Translations under genes and position numbers: made by a program | Part shown: positions 1-7,704 of the stretch, one piece after another | Layout of the letters: every line of letters starts with the position of its first letter | Numbering within the stretch: position 1 is the first letter of the stretch | Notes under the pieces: model-generated | Told to the model about the DNA's origin: nothing | The model's input: only the letters and a program-made list of their open reading frames with translations | Databases searched by the model: none | Origin: Albibacterium bauzanense | GTDB taxonomy: Bacteria > Bacteroidota > Bacteroidia > Sphingobacteriales > Sphingobacteriaceae | DNA: 64,000 nt | Reading direction: 5' to 3' | NCBI RefSeq assembly: GCF_004339765.1 | Contig: NZ_SMGO01000001.1 | Location: 620,001-684,000, forward strand

Positions 1-1130
1 AACTTCGTCCGGCGAATAATTACTTCATGTCTATGTTCAACGAAATAGTGAATTAAATCCTTTAGATTTAACATGACTGGCCTTCCATTGACCAATGCAA
101 TGTTATTCACACTAAAAGAGGTTTGTAAAGCAGTGTACTTAAACAAATTGTTTAACACCACAGAAGCATTAGCATCTCGTTTAATATCATAAACAATTCG
201 CATACCATCTCTATCTGATTCATCACGAATTGAAGAGATACCTTCTATCTTTTTCTCATTAACTAATTCAGCTGTACGCTCAATCATGGTCGCCTTATTC
301 ACTTGATAAGGGATTTCGGTTACAATAATTTGCTCCCGATCGCTTTTGGTAACTTCTATCTCAGCTTTGGCACGCATAATTACGCTACCACGTCCTGTCT
401 CAAAAGCACTCTGAATCCCTGAATAACCATAAATGATACCTCCTGTAGGGAAGTCAGGTCCTTTAATATGCTGCATTAAATCAGCTATTGTAATATCACG
501 ATTATCAATATAAGCTATCGTTCCATCAATCACTTCTGATAGATTATGAGGAGCCATATTTGTGGCCATACCTACAGCAATTCCAGACGCTCCGTTGACT
601 AATAAATTAGGTATACGAGTTGGCAGAACCGTTGGCTCATGCAATGTATCATCAAAATTCAATTGGAAATCAACGGTGTCTTTTGTAATATCGCCCAACA
701 TATCTTCAGCGATCTTCTTCAACCGTGCTTCTGTATAACGCATTGCTGCAGGAGAGTCTCCATCAACAGATCCAAAGTTACCCTGTCCATCAACTAAAAC
801 GTAGCGCATGCTCCATTCCTGAGCCATTCTCACCATGGTACCATATACAGAAGAGTCTCCGTGTGGATGATATTTACCTAAAACATCCCCAACTATACGT
901 GCTGATTTTTTATGTGGCTTGCTGCTTGTGACACCCAAATCTAACATACCATATAAAACCCGCCTGTGCACTGGTTTTAACCCATCGCGTACATCAGGTA
1001 ATGCCCGTGAAACGATAACCGACATTGAATAATCAATGTACGATGATTTCATTTCATCTTCAATATTAATCTGGATTATACGATCGTCAGCTGGTATTAA
1101 ATTGTTTTCATTTTCTGTTTCGTCAGCCAT
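1..1130 (-). CDS. gyrA: DNA gyrase subunit A, N-terminal part (cut by window start)
   Basis: This is the breakage-reunion subunit of DNA gyrase, which with GyrB introduces negative supercoils in the cytoplasm. Reading in from the ATG at 1130, the frame stays open to the window edge, about 376 codons of the usual 800-870. Visible landmarks are the N-terminal block [20 protein letters not shown], the quinolone-resistance region [18 protein letters not shown], and AMRYTEARL, which carries the catalytic tyrosine. The serine equivalent to E. coli Ser83 is present, and the position equivalent to Asp87 is glycine. The C-terminal pinwheel domain lies outside the window. It could only otherwise be ParC, but the overall resemblance and the long acidic N-terminus favour GyrA. 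Confidence 0.97.
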   Translation of the reverse strand, partial: MADETENENNLIPADDRIIQINIEDEMKSSYIDYSMSVIVSRALPDVRDGLKPVHRRVLYGMLDLGVTSSKPHKKSARIVGDVLGKYHPHGDSSVYGTMVRMAQEWSMRYVLVDGQGNFGSVDGDSPAAMRYTEARLKKIAEDMLGDITKDTVDFQLNFDDTLHEPTVLPTRIPNLLVNGASGIAVGMATNMAPHNLSEVIDGTIAYIDNRDITIADLMQHIKGPDFPTGGIIYGYSGIQSAFETGRGSVIMRAKAEIEVTKSDREQIIVTEIPYQVNKATMIERTAELVNEKKIEGISSIRDESDRDGMRIVYDIKRDANASVVLNNLFKYTALQTSFSVNNIALVNGRPVMLNLKDLIHYFVEHRHEVIIRRTK

Positions 1131-1237
1131 AAGAATTTAGTTCATTTAAACTATGCTTTCAAAAATTTGAACGCATGCGAAGTTAGCAATTTTATGCTTA
1201 TTTAGCGAATATTAAGAGACAATTGGGTGGTGTTTTT

Positions 1238-2137
1238 TTAGGATATCCATTCAATTCCTTGCTTTAATAAACCAAGGGTTTTTTCTTCCTCACTTCCCTG
1301 TTCCGGCTTAAAGTTATAATGCCAGTTAGCTTGTGGAGGCAGACTCATAAGAATAGATTCTATGCGACCATTGGTTTCCAATCCAAACTTGGTCCCTGCA
1401 TCATAAACCAGGTTAAACTCAACATAGCGGCCTCTTCGGAGCGCTTGCCAGGTCTTATGTTTATCAGAATAAGATTTATCTTTGTTGCGTTCAATTAGCT
1501 CTGTATAAATAGGTAAAAAAGAATTACCAACCTGCTCTGAAAAATTAAGGATTTCACCATATGACAATCCACTTTTTTCCGGATCTAATCGATCATAAAA
1601 GATTCCACCAATACCACGTGTTTCCTTTCGGTGATTAATGTAAAAATACCGGTCAGCCCACGATTTAAAATCTGCATAAAACAATGGAGAAGATTGATCA
1701 CAAATATCTTTAAGATAAGAATGAAAGAAACGAGCATCTTCTTCTATAATATAATGAGGAGTTACATCAATACCACCACCAAACCAGCGAACTTTCTCAT
1801 TTAATTCAAAGTAGCGAATATTCATATGGATAATAGGAATCCATGGATTAACAGGATGGATCACAATAGACACACCTGTTGCAAAGAAATCATCTTCATC
1901 TACCCCAAACGATTTCTTAATTTGTTCTGGAAGCTTCCCATGCACTGCAGAAAAATTAACTCCTCCACGATCAATAACAGCGCCTCCTTGCATAATTCTG
2001 GTTCTGCCACCCCCACCACCCTCTCGCTCCCAAACCTCCTCTTCAAACCTTCCCAATCCATCAGCTTCTTCCAACCCTTTACAAATCTGATCTTGAATTT
2101 GCCGATAACTTTCAGCAACTTTTTCTTTAAAATCCAT
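1238..2137 (-). CDS. hemF: Oxygen-dependent coproporphyrinogen III oxidase
   Basis: HemF decarboxylates coproporphyrinogen III to protoporphyrinogen IX using O2, a late step of haem synthesis in the cytoplasm. The 299-residue length matches the family. Signature blocks are present in order: a GGxNFSAVHG segment near residues 60-70, WFGGGIDVTPHY near 118-130, the KETRGIGGIFYDRL segment near 172-185, and RGRYVEFNLVYDAGTKFG followed by ETNGRIESILMSLPP near the C-terminus. The gene follows gyrA on the same strand with a 107-bp gap and is divergent from the DUF4442 gene. The start ATG at 2137 begins MDFKEKVAESYRQIQ, a usual beginning for the family. Confidence 0.97.
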   Translation of the reverse strand: MDFKEKVAESYRQIQDQICKGLEEADGLGRFEEEVWEREGGGGGRTRIMQGGAVIDRGGVNFSAVHGKLPEQIKKSFGVDEDDFFATGVSIVIHPVNPWIPIIHMNIRYFELNEKVRWFGGGIDVTPHYIIEEDARFFHSYLKDICDQSSPLFYADFKSWADRYFYINHRKETRGIGGIFYDRLDPEKSGLSYGEILNFSEQVGNSFLPIYTELIERNKDKSYSDKHKTWQALRRGRYVEFNLVYDAGTKFGLETNGRIESILMSLPPQANWHYNFKPEQGSEEEKTLGLLKQGIEWIS

Positions 2138-2197
2138 ACCCGCAAATATCTATTTATTTTTGAAAAGAAAGAAATAGCGACTTTCATCACTTCTGCG

Positions 2198-2205
2198 TAT
2201 ATTTG
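2198..2205 (+). promoter_or_regulatory. Bacteroidota -7 box (TATATTTG) for the DUF4442 gene
   Basis: TATATTTG fits the TAnnTTTG -7 consensus of Bacteroidota sigma-A promoters. It ends six bases before the ATG at 2212, so the predicted transcription start falls at or next to the start codon. I see no good TTG -33 element at the expected distance, so the call rests on the -7 box alone. Confidence 0.45.
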
Positions 2206-2211
2206 AATAGA

Positions 2212-2712
2212 ATGCAAGCATCAGAGAATTTACTTAAATGGGCGATGCGATTTTATCCACCGCTTTTTTTTCAACGAATATGGGTTCAACAATTCCATAA
2301 AGATTTCCGAGGTGTAGATGTGAAAATTAATCGCAGCCTGCTTAATAAAAATTACAACTCATCAATTTTTGGAGGAACGATTTTTTCTGCTACGGATCCC
2401 TTCTATGCAATACTATTTGATCAAATATTTCAAAGAAAAGGTTATACTAATCTCGTTTGGTTAAAAAGTGCAGAAATACAGTACATAAAACCAGCAAAAA
2501 AAAATCTGTTTTTTACAATAAAACTATCAGAAGAAGAGATAGCAAAAGCTGAAAAGCACCTTATTCAAGAAGGAAAATACGTTGCAGGTTTTAATATTGA
2601 ACTCTTCGATAAAGATGGGATGCTCTATGTAAAAGTCAAAAATGAAGTATATATACGCAACCTCAATTTTAATAGAAACGATTCAATTAAACCTCCTTCT
2701 TCTCTACAATAG
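2212..2712 (+). CDS. DUF4442 hotdog-fold protein (putative acyl-CoA thioesterase-like)
   Basis: A 166-residue protein resembling the DUF4442 family, which adopts the hotdog fold of thioesterases such as PaaI/YiiD. The GTIFSATDPFYAILF segment (about residues 54-68) matches the conserved family block where a GG(T/S)(I/L)F turn starts the central helix. No substrate can be read from the sequence. An in-frame TTG lies three codons upstream (2203), but it is inside the TATATTTG promoter box, so the ATG at 2212 is preferred. The gene is divergent from hemF and 42 bp ahead of the lipoprotein gene, which has its own promoter box. Family assignment is by recognition, not by search. Confidence 0.75.
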   Translation: MQASENLLKWAMRFYPPLFFQRIWVQQFHKDFRGVDVKINRSLLNKNYNSSIFGGTIFSATDPFYAILFDQIFQRKGYTNLVWLKSAEIQYIKPAKKNLFFTIKLSEEEIAKAEKHLIQEGKYVAGFNIELFDKDGMLYVKVKNEVYIRNLNFNRNDSIKPPSSLQ

Positions 2713-2732
2713 ACAAAGACAATTAAAGCTTG

Positions 2733-2740
2733 TATATTTG
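2733..2740 (+). promoter_or_regulatory. Bacteroidota -7 box (TATATTTG) for the lipoprotein-SCO-cytochrome c operon
   Basis: TATATTTG matches the TAnnTTTG consensus exactly and ends 14 bases before the ATG at 2755, giving a short 5' leader of about seven to nine bases. A convincing -33 TTG is not seen. Confidence 0.5.
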
Positions 2741-2754
2741 CTAAAAATTTTTCT

Positions 2755-3195
2755 ATGAAACCTATCCTACTATCTGCATTAAGTTTGTTGTTATTAATAA
2801 CAGCATGCAATACAAAAGACAATTCAACCAAGCAACTTCAAGATGAAGTTATTGCTATTCACGATGAAGTAATGCCTATGATGGCTACATTTACTCATAC
2901 AAGCATTAAAATAGACTCCATTTTAAATAATTGGGAAACTATTAAGCTTGAACATTCTGAGATTGATACTACAGAACAAAAAGCAAAACTTATAAATCTT
3001 AAGAAAGAGATTGAGGCTTCTAATGATGCAATGAATGATTGGATGCATGAGTTAAATTTAGATTATGAAAGTATGTCGGAAACAGAAACTCAAGAATATT
3101 TACAAAATGAGCGTTTAAAAGTTCAAGACATTAACACACGTTTCAAGACAGTAGCAGAAGAAAGCGCATCCGTTCTTAGTATTTTTAACAAGTAA
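2755..3195 (+). CDS. Small helical lipoprotein of the SCO/cytochrome c operon
   Basis: A 146-residue protein with a lipoprotein signal peptide (hydrophobic run to about residue 19, lipobox LITAC, Cys20). The mature part is charged and almost certainly alpha-helical, with heptad-like spacing and no cysteine or histidine cluster. I do not recognise a named domain. It comes first in a tight operon: its stop codon overlaps the ATG of the SCO gene by one base. The context suggests a periplasmic or outer-membrane-anchored accessory of SCO or cytochrome function, but that is inference from position only. Confidence 0.8.
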   Translation: MKPILLSALSLLLLITACNTKDNSTKQLQDEVIAIHDEVMPMMATFTHTSIKIDSILNNWETIKLEHSEIDTTEQKAKLINLKKEIEASNDAMNDWMHELNLDYESMSETETQEYLQNERLKVQDINTRFKTVAEESASVLSIFNK

Positions 3196-3842
3196 TGATG
3201 AGAAACTTATTATTTACAATAGCATTTATATCCATTTTAGCACTATCAGCTTGCCAATCCACTAATACAGATAAACTACCTATTCTAGGTTCCAGAGAAC
3301 CTGTTACTACAGAAGTAAATGGTGAAACCGTTACAGATACAGTTTATCACAGTATTCCAGATTTTGAATTCTTAAATCAGGATAGCTTACCAATAACAGG
3401 AAAAACATTTGAGAATAGCATATATGTAGCTGATTTCTTCTTCACTTCTTGTCCAAGTATTTGCCCAATAATGCATCGTAATTTGTTAGAGGTTTATAAA
3501 AAATACAAAGACAACCCTGAAGTAATGCTTTTATCACATAGTATAGATACAAAATACGACACTCCAAGTGTCTTAAAATCTTATGCCGAAAAACTTGGGA
3601 TATCAGGAAACCAATGGCAATTTGCATCAGGAACTCGAGAAACAATCTATGGCATATCACCTGAATACATGGTTTTTACAGAAGAGAATGATCAAGTGGC
3701 TGGAGGATTTGAACACCAAGGATGGTTTATATTAGTAGATAAAGACAAGCATATTCGCGGTGCCTATAACGGAACAGATGAAAAAGAAGTTGCCAAGCTT
3801 ATGAAAGATATGGATATCTTATTAAGTGAATATGAGAAATAA
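3195..3842 (+). CDS. SCO1/SenC/PrrC-family copper-binding thioredoxin-fold lipoprotein
   Basis: SCO proteins deliver copper to the CuA site of cytochrome oxidases or reduce its cysteines at the outer face of the inner membrane. The 215-residue protein has a lipoprotein signal (ALSAC, Cys at about 20). The copper-binding CxxxC motif is intact in the block FFFTSCPSICPIMHRN (about residues 83-98), and the distal histidine is in GGFEHQGWFILVDKD near residue 175. A second ATG follows immediately (3198) and could equally be the start. It sits between an uncharacterised lipoprotein and a cytochrome c, consistent with oxidase assembly or extracytoplasmic electron transfer. No oxidase subunits are in the window. 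Confidence 0.93.
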   Translation: MMRNLLFTIAFISILALSACQSTNTDKLPILGSREPVTTEVNGETVTDTVYHSIPDFEFLNQDSLPITGKTFENSIYVADFFFTSCPSICPIMHRNLLEVYKKYKDNPEVMLLSHSIDTKYDTPSVLKSYAEKLGISGNQWQFASGTRETIYGISPEYMVFTEENDQVAGGFEHQGWFILVDKDKHIRGAYNGTDEKEVAKLMKDMDILLSEYEK

Positions 3843-4260
3843 CTGGATATACAGTATTGTAGGTATTTTCACTATCAGCATTTTTATTCTATCATGTCAA
3901 AGCAATGAAGAAATAGAATATGCTCACTATTATGTTAATGGAAAGACAGCCTATGAAACGCATTGTCAAAATTGCCATGGAGCGAAAGGTGAGGGATTAG
4001 GGTTACTCTATCCGCCATTAACCGACACAGCCTTTATTGCAAAGAACAAAAACAACCTTGCTAGCATAATTAAATACGGCATGAGTGGAGAATTAATAAT
4101 AAACGGACAATCTTATAACGGTGAAATGCCTGCCGAGACACACCTTTCTCCCATAGAAATTACTTATATAATTAACTATATAGGAAACTCTTTTGGAAAC
4201 AAAATTGGACATTATACTCAAGAACAGGTTCAGCAAGATCTAATTAACGCGCGAAATTAG
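3832..4260 (+). CDS. Small periplasmic cytochrome c
   Basis: A 142-residue mono-haem cytochrome with a single CxxCH site (ETHCQNCHGAKGEGLG, about residues 42-57) and a likely Met axial ligand in the GEMPAETHLSP block. The N-terminus has a lipoprotein-type signal ending ILSCQS. An in-frame GTG exists six bases upstream (3826), but the ATG at 3832 gives the better start. It overlaps the end of the SCO gene by 11 bases, so the two are probably translationally coupled. The likely role is shuttling electrons in the periplasm; the partner oxidase is unknown. Confidence 0.9.
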   Translation: MRNNWIYSIVGIFTISIFILSCQSNEEIEYAHYYVNGKTAYETHCQNCHGAKGEGLGLLYPPLTDTAFIAKNKNNLASIIKYGMSGELIINGQSYNGEMPAETHLSPIEITYIINYIGNSFGNKIGHYTQEQVQQDLINARN

Positions 4261-4312
4261 AAGAAAACATTTATATATGTTCTATGTTATATTTCTGAAA
4301 GGAGACATTAAC

Positions 4313-4486
4313 ATGGAACAAAACGATAAAGCAGAACATGATTATTCACATCACCAGAGAAACCCCGGGCCTTCAAAAGAAGCTCTCGAAGAAAAAAGCG
4401 ATAAGCCTGCAAGCAGACTTTTACAATGGGTTATTATAATTGCAATCGTCGTTTTAACAATTATAATCTTCTGGCATTATTATTAG
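4313..4486 (+). CDS. Small single-pass membrane protein
   Basis: A 57-residue protein with a polar, charged N-terminal half rich in His, Lys and Glu and one C-terminal membrane helix (roughly LLQWVIIIAIVVLTIIIFW). The ATG at 4313 is preceded by a good purine-rich site (AAAGGAG), so it is chosen over the in-frame ATG at 4277. It follows the cytochrome gene by 52 bp and may be the last gene of that operon. No family recognised; the His-rich segment near DYSHHQR could bind metal, which is speculative. Confidence 0.7.
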   Translation: MEQNDKAEHDYSHHQRNPGPSKEALEEKSDKPASRLLQWVIIIAIVVLTIIIFWHYY

Positions 4487-4509
4487 TTATTTGTTTTAAA
4501 GCCATTTCC

Positions 4510-4533
4510 AATCGCTAAAGATTTTTAGCGATT
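4510..4533. terminator. Hairpin at the convergent gene ends (weak terminator candidate)
   Basis: A 10-bp perfect stem (AATCGCTAAA pairing with TTTAGCGATT) with a four-base loop overlaps the stop codon of the minus-strand flavoprotein gene and lies 24 bp after the small membrane protein gene. Neither side has a strong T-run, so intrinsic termination is plausible but weakly supported. Confidence 0.4.
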
Positions 4534-5708
4534 ACAAAAGCTGATGCCCATGCCCATTGGAAATTATATCCGCCTAACCAACCCGTTACATCCACACATT
4601 CACCTCCAAAAAAGAGTCCTGATATTTTAATGGATTCTAAGCTCTTAGAACTTAATTCTTCTGTTGCCAGCCCGCCTCGCATTACTTCAGCTTTATCATA
4701 CCCTTTATCACCAGCAGGTTTAACAGTAAAATGATGAATTGTTTTATTAATTAATTTAGCCTCCACCTTACTTAAGGAAGCTATCTTTTTATCAATTGGC
4801 AAGAATTTTGCCAAAGACTCAACAAATTTTTTAGTAAAATGCTCATGCAAAACATGTTGTAGCAAACGCTTGCCGCCTAAATTTCTTTCTTCAGAAATAA
4901 TCTCTGCCATAGAAAATCCGGGCAACAAATCAATTACTATCTCTTCGCCTGCACGCCAATAAGATGATATCTGCAAAATAGCAGGGCCGCTTAAACCCCA
5001 GTGAGTAAAAAGTATATTCTCATTAAAACTAATTCGGTTATTTGAAACCTTACAAAAAATAGAATTCCCTGCTAGTGCAGCAAACCATTCCTTATCTTTT
5101 CCAGTAATTGTTAAGGGAACCAGGGCTGGTGCCGTTTCAATTATTCTTAAATCAAATGATCTTGCAGTGCGTAAGGCAAAATCACTTGCGCCAAGCTTAC
5201 CAATTGGGAGCCCTCCACTTGCCATAACAACTGCTTTTGACAACACCCTTACTTTTCTATTATTAATCTCATAAATAGTTTCAAACAACGACTCATCGGT
5301 CCTATCCACGTTAGTAACTGAACAATTTAATTTAAGTTCAGCCTTATATTTTCTAAGTAAATTTAAAAAGACTGACACAACATCCTTTGCATTATTACTT
5401 ACAGGAAATAGTTGACCCAACACCTTTTCCTTACCTATAATTCCATTACTCTCAAAGAACCAGATACTATCTTTAACAGTCCATTGCTTAAAAATATTTT
5501 CACAGAAAGTTTGGTCTTCTGAAATAAAGTTTTCAGATGTACTATAAAGATTTGTATAATTGCAGCGCCCTCCTCCTGAGATCAATATTTTAGCACCAGC
5601 CCTATCGTTCTTTTCAAGGATTAAAACCTTTTTTCCAAGAGCAGCTGCTTGTACACCACACATTAGTCCACAAGCCCCAGCTCCTACTATTACCGCATCA
5701 TAAACCAT
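4515..5708 (-). CDS. HI0933/BaiN-family NAD(P)/FAD-dependent oxidoreductase
   Basis: A 397-residue flavoprotein of the HI0933/YhiN/BaiN family. The N-terminal Rossmann motif is VIVGAGACGLMCGVQAAALG (about residues 6-25), followed by the family-specific GAKILISGGGRCNYTN block (about 38-53). The C-terminal FAD-binding end is GLFFGGECVDVTGWLGGYN. BaiN is reported to reduce bile-acid intermediates in gut clostridia, but most family members, including those in environmental Bacteroidota, have no known substrate, so only the flavoprotein call is safe. The gene is monocistronic, convergent with the small membrane protein gene and divergent from pncB. Confidence 0.9.
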   Translation of the reverse strand: MVYDAVIVGAGACGLMCGVQAAALGKKVLILEKNDRAGAKILISGGGRCNYTNLYSTSENFISEDQTFCENIFKQWTVKDSIWFFESNGIIGKEKVLGQLFPVSNNAKDVVSVFLNLLRKYKAELKLNCSVTNVDRTDESLFETIYEINNRKVRVLSKAVVMASGGLPIGKLGASDFALRTARSFDLRIIETAPALVPLTITGKDKEWFAALAGNSIFCKVSNNRISFNENILFTHWGLSGPAILQISSYWRAGEEIVIDLLPGFSMAEIISEERNLGGKRLLQHVLHEHFTKKFVESLAKFLPIDKKIASLSKVEAKLINKTIHHFTVKPAGDKGYDKAEVMRGGLATEELSSKSLESIKISGLFFGGECVDVTGWLGGYNFQWAWASAFVIAKNL

Positions 5709-5818
5709 ACATCTATCTGATTATTGGACGAAGATAAAAAATCTATCAACGTAATTATCTTTTAGATTTGTTTAAAAAACCGCATATTAGCATACCTATC
5801 ATTTAATAGATACTCCTT

Positions 5819-6997
5819 ATGACAGATATCCATTTATATTCAATTTTGGATAATGATTTCTATAAATTCACGATGCAACATGCAGTGATAAAATTATTTC
5901 CGAATGCTCAAGCAAAATATAAGTTTATCAATCGAGGGCAGCATCCTTTTCCTCCGGGATTTGCAGAAATACTAAAAGAGGAAATAGACAAAATGGAGCA
6001 ATTGAAGCTCACAAAAGATGAAAAAGAATATTTAAGAAAAACATGCCCCTATCTTGATCCCACCTACCTTGATTTTCTTCAGGGGTATCGCTATGATTCT
6101 TCAGAAGTTGAGGTTACTCAAACAGGAAATGATCTTTCTGTTAAAATAGCCGGCTATTGGTATCGTACAATTATGTGGGAAGTTCCAATTATGAGTCTCA
6201 TCTGTGAACTTTATTATAAGATCACCAAACAAGAACGCATAAGTGATGAAGAAGTTAGCTTCATTGCAAAAGAGAAAATAAACAAATACAAAAAGTTAAA
6301 TATAACGATCGCTGATTTTGGCACTCGTCGCCGGCATTCTTACAAAGTTCATGACCTTACTATTAAAGCTCTAAAAGATTTCGGTTCAGACTGTTTTATA
6401 GGAACTAGCAATGTACATTTAGCTATGAAAAACCGTATTAAACCTATCGGTACTCATGCCCATGAATGGTTTATGTTTCATGCAGCAAAATATGGTTTTA
6501 AAATGGCGAATTCTTTAGGCCTTGAAAACTGGTCTAATGTTTATCGTGGCGATCTCGGTATTGCATTATCTGACACCTATACAAGTAAAGTATTCTTTTC
6601 ACAGTTTGACAAGAAATTCACCAAGCTTTTTGATGGTGTACGGCATGACAGTGGCGATCCGTTAGAATTTGCAGATATGACCATAGACCACTACAAGCAC
6701 TATGGCATTGACCCAACAACGAAAACGATTATATTTTCTGACGGTTTAAATTATGAGAAAGTGGAAAGGATTTCCAATTACTGCAAAGGAAAAATAAGAA
6801 TCTCTTTTGGCATTGGAACCAATTTCACAAACGACGTAGGGTTAAAGCCAATGAATATTGTTCTCAAAATGACAGATACTTTGCCAGAAGAGGCTCATTG
6901 GACACCAGTAATTAAGCTCTCCGACGAAAAAAATAAATACACAGGAGATGAAGAAATGATCAAATTATCCAAAAGAATTTTAGAAATTAAAGATTAA
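5819..6997 (+). CDS. pncB: Nicotinate phosphoribosyltransferase
   Basis: PncB couples nicotinate to PRPP, with ATP hydrolysis, to give nicotinate mononucleotide in NAD salvage. The 392-residue length fits the PncB subgroup. Visible motifs are the IADFGTRRRHS block (about 163-173), GTSNVHLAM (about 195-203), GTHAHEWFM containing the histidine equivalent to the phosphorylated His of Salmonella PncB, and the phosphate-binding RHDSGDP near residue 275. The final A of its TAA stop is the first base of the downstream methyltransferase start (TAATG), so the two are co-transcribed and probably coupled. Confidence 0.97.
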   Translation: MTDIHLYSILDNDFYKFTMQHAVIKLFPNAQAKYKFINRGQHPFPPGFAEILKEEIDKMEQLKLTKDEKEYLRKTCPYLDPTYLDFLQGYRYDSSEVEVTQTGNDLSVKIAGYWYRTIMWEVPIMSLICELYYKITKQERISDEEVSFIAKEKINKYKKLNITIADFGTRRRHSYKVHDLTIKALKDFGSDCFIGTSNVHLAMKNRIKPIGTHAHEWFMFHAAKYGFKMANSLGLENWSNVYRGDLGIALSDTYTSKVFFSQFDKKFTKLFDGVRHDSGDPLEFADMTIDHYKHYGIDPTTKTIIFSDGLNYEKVERISNYCKGKIRISFGIGTNFTNDVGLKPMNIVLKMTDTLPEEAHWTPVIKLSDEKNKYTGDEEMIKLSKRILEIKD

Positions 6998-7704
6998 TGC
7001 AATATCCTGATGTATACGGGGAAGCCCTTCTCGATTATTACAATACAAATAAAATTGAAAATGAATTGATCCTTCATACGAATCAATCAGAAACGGAGTT
7101 TATGCCCATCGATCTCTTTTTTAGAGATGAAAGTGAATTTCCAGATCAGGAACTAATTGCCCTGGCGCTTTGCGATGGAAAAGTACTGGATATTGGTGCT
7201 GGAGCAGGCAGCCATGCACTTTATCTACAAGAACGAGGTATGGATGTAACGGCATTAGAAGTATCCGCCAACGCCTGTAAAATCATGAAACTTCGAGGTA
7301 TCAGATCAGTTATTAAAGAAGATATATTTTCTTATAATCAAGGCAAATATGATACCCTTCTGTTTTTAATGAATGGCATTGGTCTTGCAGAATCAATTGA
7401 TGGACTAAAACGACTCTTCAATCACTGCAAAACATTATTAAACCCTGGCGGACAATTATTATTTGACTCTTCTGATATCTCTTACTATTACGATGAAGGC
7501 ATTCAAAAGCCAAATCATTATTATGGAGAGATTAAATTTCAATACGAATATAAAGGAAGAATGGGTAAACCATTCGGTTGGATATATATCGATCAACAAG
7601 AATTAATTAAAGTCGGTAACGAAAATGGTTGGGTAGTTCAAATCCTTGATGAAGATGATCACTACCAATATCTTGTACGTATGGAATTAAAATCTAGCTT
7701 TTAA
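6997..7704 (+). CDS. Class I SAM-dependent methyltransferase
   Basis: A 235-residue protein with the class I SAM-binding motif [19 protein letters not shown] (about residues 65-83), an acidic residue at the end of the next strand (ALEVS), and post-motif [13 protein letters not shown]. This is the layout of a Methyltransf_25/11 domain. The acceptor cannot be read from the sequence. It is translationally coupled to pncB, but a role in NAD metabolism is not implied by the sequence alone. Its 3' end overlaps the end of mutS by 11 bases in tail-to-tail orientation. Confidence 0.88.
   Translation: MQYPDVYGEALLDYYNTNKIENELILHTNQSETEFMPIDLFFRDESEFPDQELIALALCDGKVLDIGAGAGSHALYLQERGMDVTALEVSANACKIMKLRGIRSVIKEDIFSYNQGKYDTLLFLMNGIGLAESIDGLKRLFNHCKTLLNPGGQLLFDSSDISYYYDEGIQKPNHYYGEIKFQYEYKGRMGKPFGWIYIDQQELIKVGNENGWVVQILDEDDHYQYLVRMELKSSF

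Noticed and set aside
1826..2206. 126-residue plus-strand frame over hemF
   Set aside because: It lies antisense to a clearly conserved hemF coding region and has low-complexity Ser/Thr/Phe content with no family resemblance.
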